A stretch of DNA of 16,570 nucleotides from Bilophila wadsworthia ATCC 49260 (GTDB taxonomy: Bacteria > Desulfobacterota > Desulfovibrionia > Desulfovibrionales > Desulfovibrionaceae), in NCBI RefSeq assembly GCF_000701705.1, contig NZ_JNJP01000079.1, positions 1 through 16,570 of the forward strand, in the 5' to 3' direction. A program made the translations under genes and the position numbers. Position 1 is the first letter of the stretch. Each line of letters opens with the position of its first letter. Positions 7,144-12,398 of the stretch are shown here, piece after piece. Below the pieces are notes generated by a model. The model did not search any database. It was not told where the DNA came from and worked only from the letters and a program-made list of their open reading frames with translations.

Positions 7144-7503
7144 ATGGGCTGGATAGAGCTGCACCGGAAGCCGGGCGAGGACGACAAGGCGTTTTTTGCC
7201 CACGAGCTTGGCCCCGGATTCGTCGTCGAGGATGCTTCCCGGAACAGGGGAGAGGAGGCCGTCTACCTCGCCATCCGCTATGCATCGGGCGAATGGGAAG
7301 GAAAGACCGTAGGTATGGTGGCGCTCTACAGCGAGTCTCCGAGCAGGTTCCGCTACACGATAATCGAGGAGGGCCTTGGCCCCTTTGCCCGCTCGTGCCC
7401 TCCGCACATCCTGGATCGGCTTTCCCCCGTTGAGGAGCTTTACCCCGAAGGGAGCTTTGGAAGAGAGCACGCTGCCAGATGGCGAAAGATGTGCAGAGGA
7501 TAG
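7144..7503 (+). CDS. Small protein resembling DUF6927-type accessory proteins
   Basis: A 119-residue ORF. The start ATG 7144 lies one base after the TAG of the previous gene, and GGAGGCG precedes it inside that gene. It starts MGWIELHRKPGED, has EEAVYLAIRY and MVALYSESPSRFRYTIIEEG, and ends with GPFARSCPPHILDRLSP and ARWRKMCRG. From memory, the MGW start together with the pattern GP....CP..IL..L.P and a final WR..C resembles DUF6927 proteins found in mobile elements. That match is not certain. No biochemical role is known to me. It pairs with the preceding 380-residue gene and ends at a strong terminator. Confidence 0.72.
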   Translation: MGWIELHRKPGEDDKAFFAHELGPGFVVEDASRNRGEEAVYLAIRYASGEWEGKTVGMVALYSESPSRFRYTIIEEGLGPFARSCPPHILDRLSPVEELYPEGSFGREHAARWRKMCRG

Positions 7504-7507
7504 CGAG

Positions 7508-7535
7508 AAGCCCCGCCGAAAGGTGGGGCTTTTTT
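7508..7535 (+). terminator. Terminator, second copy of the terminator-promoter block
   Basis: GCCCCGCC-gaaa-GGTGGGGC followed by six T. The stem contains one G-T pair. It matches 5266-5293 in position relative to the next promoter. Confidence 0.92.
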
Positions 7536-7620
7536 ATGTATTTTATTGAAAAAACTGGCTTTTTTTCTTTACAACCGAGGGTACTATGGTACTAATAATT
7601 CATGCGATTTCAATAACTTA
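7536..7620 (+). promoter_or_regulatory. Duplicated promoter with possible operator, copy 2
   Basis: TTTACA at 7568-7573, 16-base spacer, TACTAA at 7590-7595, with GTAC-tatg-GTAC between. It differs from copy 1 at only a few bases up to ATTTCAATAACTTA. Confidence 0.7.
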
Positions 7621-7638
7621 CTTAAAAAGGAGAATCCC

Positions 7639-7992
7639 ATGCACACCGACATCGCTTACAACAGCCTCCCCGTTTCCGAGCTTCTTGCCGAGTTTGACGA
7701 ACGCTGGCCTCAAGCAGCCAAAAAGGACATGGATGAAGCTCAGAGAGTGCTGGATATGATTTTGGATGGTGGATATGCGAAGATGGGCGCGAACATGCGG
7801 AGGCTCCGCAAGGCCATCTTTGATGACAAGTCGGACGTTAATGAAATGTTGCTTGATTACCTCAACCGTGCTGCCAAGCGGTATGCCCGGCTTACCGGCA
7901 TCACCGGAACTACCTGTTCTCGTGGAAAGTATGACAGCCTTCTCCGTACTCGGGACAGCAGCGGGCGTGCCACCGCGCGCAAGGCGTACTAG
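7639..7992 (+). CDS. Small helical protein, unknown
   Basis: A 117-residue ORF starting at ATG 7639 after AAAAAGGAGAATCCC, downstream of the copy 2 promoter. It is largely helical (VSELLAEFDERWPQAAKKDM, then MRRLRKAIFDDKSDVNEMLL) with a basic C-terminal tail (SLLRTRDSSGRATARKAY). Acidic core and basic tail could bind nucleic acid or protein, but no motif identifies it. It is followed by a leader hairpin and the next small gene on the same strand. It shares only its promoter with the gene at 5405; the proteins themselves are not visibly related. Confidence 0.7.
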   Translation: MHTDIAYNSLPVSELLAEFDERWPQAAKKDMDEAQRVLDMILDGGYAKMGANMRRLRKAIFDDKSDVNEMLLDYLNRAAKRYARLTGITGTTCSRGKYDSLLRTRDSSGRATARKAY

Positions 7993-8003
7993 TCACCTCT
8001 GAC

Positions 8004-8025
8004 GGCCCCCGTGCCACCGGGGGCC
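8004..8025 (+). promoter_or_regulatory. Intergenic leader hairpin, copy 3
   Basis: Same stem GGCCCCCG/CGGGGGCC and loop TGCCAC as 5948-5969, 28 bases before ATGTCAGC, with AAAGGAGCCAAGTC between. The repetition of hairpin, ribosome site and first codons indicates a duplicated leader. Confidence 0.75.
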
Positions 8026-8053
8026 CGGACCATCCGCCCAAAGGAGCCAAGTC

Positions 8054-8329
8054 ATGTCAGCTATGGAACAGTTCACCGAAGCGTTCTGCGAAAAGGCCAT
8101 ATCCGTCTTCATCATACTGGTCCCGGAGATCAACAACGCGGAAAGTGAAGCCCGCGAAGCCGCGCTGGAAGCCATGCGCGACTGCTGTATAGGAATCATC
8201 GGACGTGTACGCTCGGAAGCGGAGGAAGCCCCGTGGCTTGCCGAGGCGTACATCGCTGCAGGCATCCTCGACGTAGCCGAAGCCGGGAAGAAGGCTTTTG
8301 CGGATTATCGGAAAACCCATATGACTTGA
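8054..8329 (+). CDS. Small acidic protein, unknown
   Basis: A 91-residue ORF starting at ATG 8054. It is Ala/Glu-rich and helical (NAESEAREAALEAMRDCC, then VRSEAEEAPWLAEAYIAAG). There is a short hydrophobic stretch (AISVFIILVP), too short and interrupted for a confident membrane helix. No family is recognised. Its first codons copy those of the gene at 6000 (Met-Ser-Ala), but the proteins differ after that. It ends just before the AT-rich HicA promoter region. Confidence 0.7.
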   Translation: MSAMEQFTEAFCEKAISVFIILVPEINNAESEAREAALEAMRDCCIGIIGRVRSEAEEAPWLAEAYIAAGILDVAEAGKKAFADYRKTHMT

Positions 8330-8330
8330 T

Positions 8331-8388
8331 TTTTTGTGTAATTTTATACACAAAAACTGTTTACAATGTGTAGTAAAATGTGTATATT
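8331..8388 (+). promoter_or_regulatory. hicAB promoter with operator half-sites
   Basis: TTTACA at 8360-8365, 17-base spacer, TATATT at 8383-8388. A 10-bp inverted repeat TTTTTGTGTA/TACACAAAAA (8331-8356) lies upstream, and two AATGTGTA direct repeats (8365-8372, 8377-8384) fill the spacer. All share TGTGTA. HicB has a ribbon-helix-helix end, so these are its likely binding sites. Confidence 0.72.
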
Positions 8389-8408
8389 CTTTGTAACAGG
8401 AAGGGGCC

Positions 8409-8591
8409 ATGAAACGAAAGGACATCCTGAAAAAGCTGGCAGAGGCAGGATTTACGGTTCAGGAGGGCGGCAACCACACACGGGTCTACGACAAGAATGG
8501 GCGGTATGTATCCGCAGTCGGCAGACACACGGAAATCCCCGAACGAACCGTGAAGGAAATCGAAAAGCAAACGGGCGTCAAGCTGAGATAA
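8409..8591 (+). CDS. hicA: HicA mRNA interferase toxin
   Basis: A 60-residue HicA-family toxin, the usual length. It starts KRKDILKKLAEAGFTVQEGG, carries the active His in GGNHTRVY (His23; many homologues have GSH or GNH) and ends IPERTVKEIEKQTGVKL. HicA folds as a double-stranded-RNA-binding domain and cleaves mRNA unless bound by HicB. A ribosome site AGGAAGGGGCC precedes ATG 8409. hicB follows 43 bases later. On a prophage this pair would act as a stabilisation or anti-phage module; the role here is inferred. Confidence 0.93.
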   Translation: MKRKDILKKLAEAGFTVQEGGNHTRVYDKNGRYVSAVGRHTEIPERTVKEIEKQTGVKLR

Positions 8592-8600
8592 CCCAAAAGC

Positions 8601-8628
8601 GCGGGGAGGGAATCCTCCCCGCAGGAGG
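8601..8628 (+). promoter_or_regulatory. Intercistronic hairpin next to the hicB ribosome site
   Basis: GCGGGGAGG (8601-8609) and CCTCCCCGC (8614-8622) form a perfect 9-bp stem with loop GAAT. The hicB ribosome site GGAGG (8624-8628) lies directly after. CCTCC (8614-8618) could pair with that GGAGG instead, around a 5-base loop. Confidence 0.7.
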
Positions 8629-8634
8629 GCATAT

Positions 8635-9051
8635 ATGACTTACTACTTCTCCATTTTCCTCCCCGTGCGCGAGGGTGGATACGCCATCTTCTTCCCGGAC
8701 TTCCCTGAAATCGCGTCGGAGGGGGAAACGGTTGACGAGTGCATGGTCATGGCGCAGGACGCCCTTTCCATCACCGTCGAGGAATACGCGAAGGCCCGCC
8801 GCGAGCTTCCCGCGCCTTCGACGCTGGAACAGGTACAGGCCGTGGCGCAGAAGGAGCTTGAGGACGAAACAGTGGACGCTTCCCGGCCCCCGCTGTTCCA
8901 GCTTTTCGGCGCGCCCGATATGGATATGACCCCGGTGCGCATCAACATCAGCCTCCCCAAGTGCGTGCTGGAGGGGCTGGACCGCAAGGCCAGCGCCCGG
9001 GGGATGACACGTTCGGCGCTCATCGCCAAGGCTGCACAGGCGTATATGTAA
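8635..9051 (+). CDS. hicB: HicB antitoxin with ribbon-helix-helix DNA-binding end
   Basis: A 138-residue HicB. N-terminal domain: YYFSIFLPVREGGYAIFFPD and FPEIASEGETVDECMVMAQD, the partial RNase H-like fold that masks HicA. C-terminal residues about 100-138 (TPVRINISLPKCVLEGLD, then ARGMTRSALIAKAAQAY) are a ribbon-helix-helix domain, which binds the operator upstream of hicA. The start ATG 8635 is set by AGGAGG seven bases earlier. Toxin-first gene order is normal for hicAB. Confidence 0.93.
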   Translation: MTYYFSIFLPVREGGYAIFFPDFPEIASEGETVDECMVMAQDALSITVEEYAKARRELPAPSTLEQVQAVAQKELEDETVDASRPPLFQLFGAPDMDMTPVRINISLPKCVLEGLDRKASARGMTRSALIAKAAQAYM

Positions 9052-9074
9052 CGGGTTGATGCGCTGATAGAGGG

Positions 9075-9120
9075 CAAAGAACGAAGCCCCCGGATGTTTG
9101 TCCGGGGGCTTCGTTCTTTG
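9075..9120. terminator. Long perfect hairpin after hicB
   Basis: A 20-bp perfect inverted repeat (9075-9094 and 9101-9120) with loop TGTTTG; the core is GCCCCCGGA/TCCGGGGGC. The T content after the core is within the stem (CTTCGTTCTTT), so it can terminate in both directions. Confidence 0.75.
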
Positions 9121-9147
9121 GTGCCAAAAGTCAGATCTGTTTTGCAT

Positions 9148-9176
9148 TTGACAAACAGAAAGACAAAAATTAAATC
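9148..9176 (+). promoter_or_regulatory. Possible promoter of the small HTH gene
   Basis: TTGACA at 9148-9153, 17-base spacer and a weak TAAATC at 9171-9176 in AT-rich DNA. The -35 is a consensus match; the -10 is poor and the exact box is uncertain. Confidence 0.45.
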
Positions 9177-9247
9177 ATAATGAAGCTGTATTTTAAGACG
9201 AGGAAAAAGATTGATTTTCCTGCTATGGCTACTCGATGGAGGTAGCC

Positions 9248-9529
9248 ATGACCGAGGAGCTGCAACGCATGATAGAGCAGGCCATAGTTGAGGTGCTGGC
9301 GGAACGGCGCAAGGCGTTGGGCCTGTCGGCGGAAGAATTGGGCAAGCGGGTATTTCCCGGAGCTTCAAACGCCCGAATGAAGGTACAAACCCTTACACAG
9401 AGGCAGGGGAATGGAAAACCGCGCAGCCTCAAGGTTGGTGAGTTCATAGCCCTGTCCAAGGCATTGGAGCTTGATCCTGTCAGAGTCTTGGGTAAAGCAT
9501 TGGATCGTTTTGAGGAAACCCGAATTTAA
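9248..9529 (+). CDS. Small helix-turn-helix (Cro/C1-like) regulator
   Basis: A 93-residue protein. ATG 9248 is chosen over ATG 9236 because GGAGG sits between them, five bases before 9248. After a helix (LQRMIEQAIVEVLAERRKAL) comes LSAEELGKRVF and LKVGEFIALSKALELDPVRVL, the arrangement of small XRE-type DNA-binding proteins. Between the helices is a longer basic loop (NARMKVQTLTQRQGNGKPR). It lies between its own terminator and a promoter with two palindromic operators, so it may regulate the transcript that starts at about 9647. Likely but unproven. Confidence 0.72.
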   Translation: MTEELQRMIEQAIVEVLAERRKALGLSAEELGKRVFPGASNARMKVQTLTQRQGNGKPRSLKVGEFIALSKALELDPVRVLGKALDRFEETRI

Positions 9530-9549
9530 TTTTTGCGGACGTGCATGAC

Positions 9550-9574
9550 AAAGGCCGTAATTTACGGCCTTTTT
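9550..9574 (+). terminator. Terminator after the small HTH gene
   Basis: AAAGGCCGTA and TACGGCCTTT form a 10-bp stem around ATT, with T-rich sequence after. Confidence 0.9.
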
Positions 9575-9587
9575 ATTTTAGTTGATT

Positions 9588-9641
9588 GATTTAAAATAAA
9601 TCTATTTTTTCTTGACATAAGATTTAAAATAAATCTATATC
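9588..9641 (+). promoter_or_regulatory. Promoter with two identical palindromic operators
   Basis: GATTTAAAATAAATC occurs at 9588-9602 and 9621-9635 (33 bases apart), each an inverted repeat GATTTA-aaa-TAAATC. The second fills the spacer between TTGACA (9612-9617) and CTATAT (9635-9640). A protein bound there would block RNA polymerase. Confidence 0.8.
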
Positions 9642-9651
9642 GGAGTTGCTG

Positions 9652-9864
9652 ATGATGAAGCGTCAGTTCGGTTCATTGACAATCAGCCCCGATGAAACCC
9701 TAGAGTCTAGGCGGGCACGGCGCTTAGGTGCGGGTGGAGGGCACGGTCGGCTTTTGGCTGCCGTGGAAAGGTGTCAAAGGATAGGAGGGACTATCCAACA
9801 AGGGGAGGCGAAAGCCTCCCCTTTGTCTAGTGCTGGATTAATCTGGCAATGCGGTCACGGTTGA
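9652..9864 (+). CDS. Possible small protein or ~180-base regulatory RNA
   Basis: ATG 9652 follows CGGAG and opens a 70-codon frame (MMKRQFGSLTISPDETLESR, then AVERCQRIGG). The frame runs through two hairpins: GGATAG-gaggga-CTATCC (9779-9796) and a strong GAAA-loop stem (9800-9823). A protein gene that reads through its likely terminator is odd. The transcript could instead be a small RNA from about 9647 to 9830, or a decayed gene. No family is recognised. I give low confidence to coding and more to transcription, because the promoter is well formed. Confidence 0.35.
   Translation: MMKRQFGSLTISPDETLESRRARRLGAGGGHGRLLAAVERCQRIGGTIQQGEAKASPLSSAGLIWQCGHG
9798..9826. terminator. Hairpin between convergent genes
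   Basis: AAGGGGAGGC-gaaa-GCCTCCCCTT, a perfect 10-bp stem (9800-9823) with a GAAA loop, lying between the + strand transcript and the end of the - strand effector gene. T runs are short; it could serve both strands. Confidence 0.7.
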
Positions 9865-10748
9865 ATAGTGGGGGTTCCGTCTTTGTCCACAATAATTTTG
9901 ATTTCCGACCCGTTTTTTTCGGAAAAGCCGATGCAACCGAGAGGGCCGACTTGGACGACTTCATTTTGAGAAAACCACCCTTCTGCCGGCTTCATGGACA
10001 GATGGGCGAAGTAATCCGTCATATGTCCTATGAAATTTTTAACGCCTCCAGTTCCATGTCCTTCAAATTGTACAAACACTTTGTCGGGTGTACTTGTAGG
10101 GCCGAAGAGGAGATGGCCGTCGAAACCATTGTCAGCCTTGGTAAGGTCCTTGCCGTATTGCTGACCCGCTCCCGGGTAGTGGCTTGAAGATCGGCGGATA
10201 CCATCCCAAGTTGACAGTTGAAGGTTATGATTGCCTTCGATTGTAACGTGAGCACCGTAGAGCATGGCCGTGTATAATTTTTTTCGGCCACCTTCCGGCA
10301 GTTTTTCAAGAAGATTCTTGAGAGAGGGTGGCAGTGCGTCTTGCGCCTTTGTTAGCGTAGCAGGAGCTAGTAGTGTTACAGCATTCAGAGAATCGGCTGT
10401 TTCCAGCCTGTAGGCAAGCTGGGCGGGCAATCTGTACAACTTTTTGAAGGTGTTGTTGATAAGATTGGTTGGCCCTTTTATTCCCAGAAGATCTGCCCCT
10501 GTAAGAAACAGGGAGCAAGCTGCACCAATGCCGGTACCCTTCAAAAGAGAGCTTGCCGTAAATTTGGCGGCGGCGAGGCCGCCCACAGGACCGGAAATGG
10601 CTGAGGGGATATAACGGAGGGCGCTTTGAACCATTCCCATTATGGAGAAAGATTTCTTCGCCGTCCCGCCTTGTTGTGCAATTAAAGGTTGTGTGTCGGT
10701 TGGCTGCAACCTTTGTGATGCCTCTGTAGAACGTATACCCTGAGACAT
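9855..10748 (-). CDS. Putative type III secretion effector, unknown activity
   Basis: A 297-residue protein 17 bases after a CesT-like chaperone gene, with GGAGG before ATG 10748. The first 30 residues are rich in Ser, Thr and Gln (MSQGIRSTEASQRLQPTDTQ), as in T3SS signals. Residues about 48-90 are Gly/Ala-rich and hydrophobic (SGPVGGLAAAKFTASSLLKG, GAACSLFLTGADLLGI): a possible chaperone-covered or membrane-inserting segment. The C-terminal domain (about 185-275) has many His and Gly residues: HYPGAGQQYGKDL, DGHLLFGP, FVQFEGHGTGGVKNFIGHM and DYFAHL. That could be an enzyme site, but I recognise no family. The gene is visibly AT-richer than most of the window, suggesting transfer. The effector role is inferred from context. 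Confidence 0.6.
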   Translation of the reverse strand: MSQGIRSTEASQRLQPTDTQPLIAQQGGTAKKSFSIMGMVQSALRYIPSAISGPVGGLAAAKFTASSLLKGTGIGAACSLFLTGADLLGIKGPTNLINNTFKKLYRLPAQLAYRLETADSLNAVTLLAPATLTKAQDALPPSLKNLLEKLPEGGRKKLYTAMLYGAHVTIEGNHNLQLSTWDGIRRSSSHYPGAGQQYGKDLTKADNGFDGHLLFGPTSTPDKVFVQFEGHGTGGVKNFIGHMTDYFAHLSMKPAEGWFSQNEVVQVGPLGCIGFSEKNGSEIKIIVDKDGTPTIQP

Positions 10749-10765
10749 ATGTTTACCTCCGCTTA

Positions 10766-11233
10766 TCAGGCGCGAATCATGGAAGTGGTATAAGGCACAT
10801 CCATGTCCTGATTTTTCGGCAACATGTTTTCAATTTCCCCAGAGCGATACGCCTCATGCCAGAGAGTGAAGGACGCTGAGAAGTTTCGAGCGATTTCGGC
10901 TAATTGTTCGGGCGTCATTGTCTCGGAGGTGACTAGGGAGTGAAAAATGATCTGGCTTGTTTCGCTGTTGGCGGCAAAGAAACAGCCTTGTGTAGCGACG
11001 CCGTAGGCATGTACGTTGAGCAAAAGCTCAAAAAGGGGATAGAGCGTCTCCTTGTCGGGATAACGGCAGAGAATGCCCGTAAAGGCAATCAGATCCACAT
11101 CAGGCATTTTTTCCATGATGATAGGTTGTTTTCCCTCAAGAGAGATCTCTACCGACAGGGTATCCGGGGTTATAAAGCTGTTGTCGATGCTCAAACTCTC
11201 TAGTGTTTCTTTAAAGAGATCATAGAGTTCCAT
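10766..11233 (-). CDS. CesT/Tir-type (class I) type III secretion chaperone
   Basis: A 155-residue acidic protein. ATG 11233 is chosen because GGGGGA lies just upstream; the frame also extends to 11287, without a ribosome site. Features of the class I chaperone fold: a first amphipathic helix (MELYDLFKETLESLSIDN), strands LSVEISLEGKQPIIM and DVDLIAFTGILCRY, the helix LYPLFELLLNVHAYGVATQG and strand CFFAANSETSQIIFHSLV, then the helix EQLAEIARNFSASFTLWHEAY. These proteins bind the N-terminal part of one effector and are usually encoded beside it, as here. Fold assignment is by pattern, not by search. Confidence 0.7.
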   Translation of the reverse strand: MELYDLFKETLESLSIDNSFITPDTLSVEISLEGKQPIIMEKMPDVDLIAFTGILCRYPDKETLYPLFELLLNVHAYGVATQGCFFAANSETSQIIFHSLVTSETMTPEQLAEIARNFSASFTLWHEAYRSGEIENMLPKNQDMDVPYTTSMIRA

Positions 11234-11357
11234 AGTTCCCCCGCTTGTGAGATGCACGTTAATTGATACCTGTCTCTTTTGTACCATTTTTTTCTCGTGA
11301 AAAGCAATAAACTATAACGCACTCTGTATCATACCGTTTGCCTTTGGAGAAATAACG

Positions 11358-11834
11358 ATGTTTCGCGTGATGCCTTTGATCGTGGCCCTTGCGTTCCCGC
11401 TTTCGGCCCATGCGTGGTCGGCCACCGTGCTGGACGTGCATGACGGCGACACGATGACCGTGGCGCCGATGAACGACGTCCGCGTTCCGATGAAACTTCG
11501 GCTCTACGGCATAGACGCCCCGGAGCTGGAGCAGATGGGCGGCCAGCAGTCCCGCGATCACCTCCTGTCGCTCGTGCGGCCGGGGCAGGGCGTTGAGGTG
11601 ATCAAGATGAGCACCGACAAATACGGTCGCATGGTCGCGCTGGTGGCCACGGACAGGGTGCTCAATGCCGACATGCTGGAAGCGGGGCAGGCGTGGGCGT
11701 ATCCGGCCTTCTGCAACGCCCCTTTCTGCAACGGCTGGAAGAAGCTGGAGCAGGACGCCAAAGAAGCGCGGCGGGGCCTCTGGTCCCGAAAGAACCCGAC
11801 CCCGCCGTGGAAGTGGCGGCAGAAGCGGAAATGA
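11358..11834 (+). CDS. Secreted thermonuclease-like (SNase) nuclease
   Basis: A 158-residue protein with a signal peptide (MFRVMPLIVALAFPLSAHA, cleavage after about 19). SNase landmarks are present: VLDVHDGDTMTV, RLYGIDAPELEQ, which holds the catalytic Arg and Glu, and DKYGRMVAL, with the second Arg. The end GWKKLEQDAKEARRGLW is also typical. It would cut DNA or RNA outside the cytoplasm. GGAG precedes ATG 11358; a terminator follows. It is divergent from the chaperone-effector pair and GC-richer, so probably a separate acquisition. Catalytic residues look complete. Confidence 0.9.
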   Translation: MFRVMPLIVALAFPLSAHAWSATVLDVHDGDTMTVAPMNDVRVPMKLRLYGIDAPELEQMGGQQSRDHLLSLVRPGQGVEVIKMSTDKYGRMVALVATDRVLNADMLEAGQAWAYPAFCNAPFCNGWKKLEQDAKEARRGLWSRKNPTPPWKWRQKRK

Positions 11835-11836
11835 AG

Positions 11837-11865
11837 AAAAGCCCCGGATGTTCATAGGGGCTTTT
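11837..11865 (+). terminator. Terminator after the nuclease gene
   Basis: AAAAGCCCC pairs with GGGGCTTTT around an 11-base loop; the T run is part of the stem and continues as TTTTGTTT. Confidence 0.85.
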
Positions 11866-11951
11866 GTTTCAAAATTGGATTTTTAAGCAGAGGGTCGTTC
11901 TTCATCCTCTCACTTTTGAGTACGAACCAATAATATTGATATTTTTATCAA

Positions 11952-12335
11952 TTAGTAATAGTGAAAATAAATTTTGTCATTTGGATCTTCTTCATATGGA
12001 GCATTTAAATCTCCACCCATAGCTTCTATTTGCTGCGCATATAAATTCTGAATAAGTTTTATTTCATCAGACAGCCAATATACGTACAAATCATTATCTA
12101 ATCTTTTGATTGCATAGCGCCAAAATGCAAATGAGATAACTGCTCCTGAAAGTATTATAATTGCGGTGTCATTGGAAACTATTCCAATAGACATGATAAT
12201 AATAAATATCATGATCGATTTTATATTATATTGTTGGCGTAATTTTGATTCTTTTTCCCGTATAAGGTTCGCAATAGCTCTATCCCTCTTTCTCTTTATA
12301 TCGTCAATACTTAAGGATTTATCATCAATATTCAT
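11952..12335 (-). CDS. Small two-helix membrane protein, AT-rich
   Basis: A 127-residue protein. A charged N-terminus (DDIKRKRDRAIANLIREKES) is followed by two hydrophobic segments (IMIFIIIMSIGIVS and AIIILSGAVISFAFW) and an acidic C-terminus (APYEEDPNDKIYFHYY). GGAG lies 10 bases before ATG 12335. It is markedly AT-rich compared with most of the window and follows the exported-protein gene by 63 bases on the same strand. No family is recognised. Small membrane proteins beside a prophage repressor often act in superinfection exclusion; that role is inferred only. Confidence 0.68.
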   Translation of the reverse strand: MNIDDKSLSIDDIKRKRDRAIANLIREKESKLRQQYNIKSIMIFIIIMSIGIVSNDTAIIILSGAVISFAFWRYAIKRLDNDLYVYWLSDEIKLIQNLYAQQIEAMGGDLNAPYEEDPNDKIYFHYY

Positions 12336-12398
12336 ATGCTCTGAACTCCATGATTGTTAAGGAGTTGATAAATGGATATGTTGCAATAGAATATCATT

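Noticed and set aside
9236..9247. ATG 9236 as the start of the small HTH gene
   Set aside because: It overlaps the GGAGG that properly serves ATG 9248 and has no ribosome site of its own.
8578..9368. Minus-strand frames opposite hicB
   Set aside because: hicB is unmistakable on the + strand, and these frames run through its terminator.
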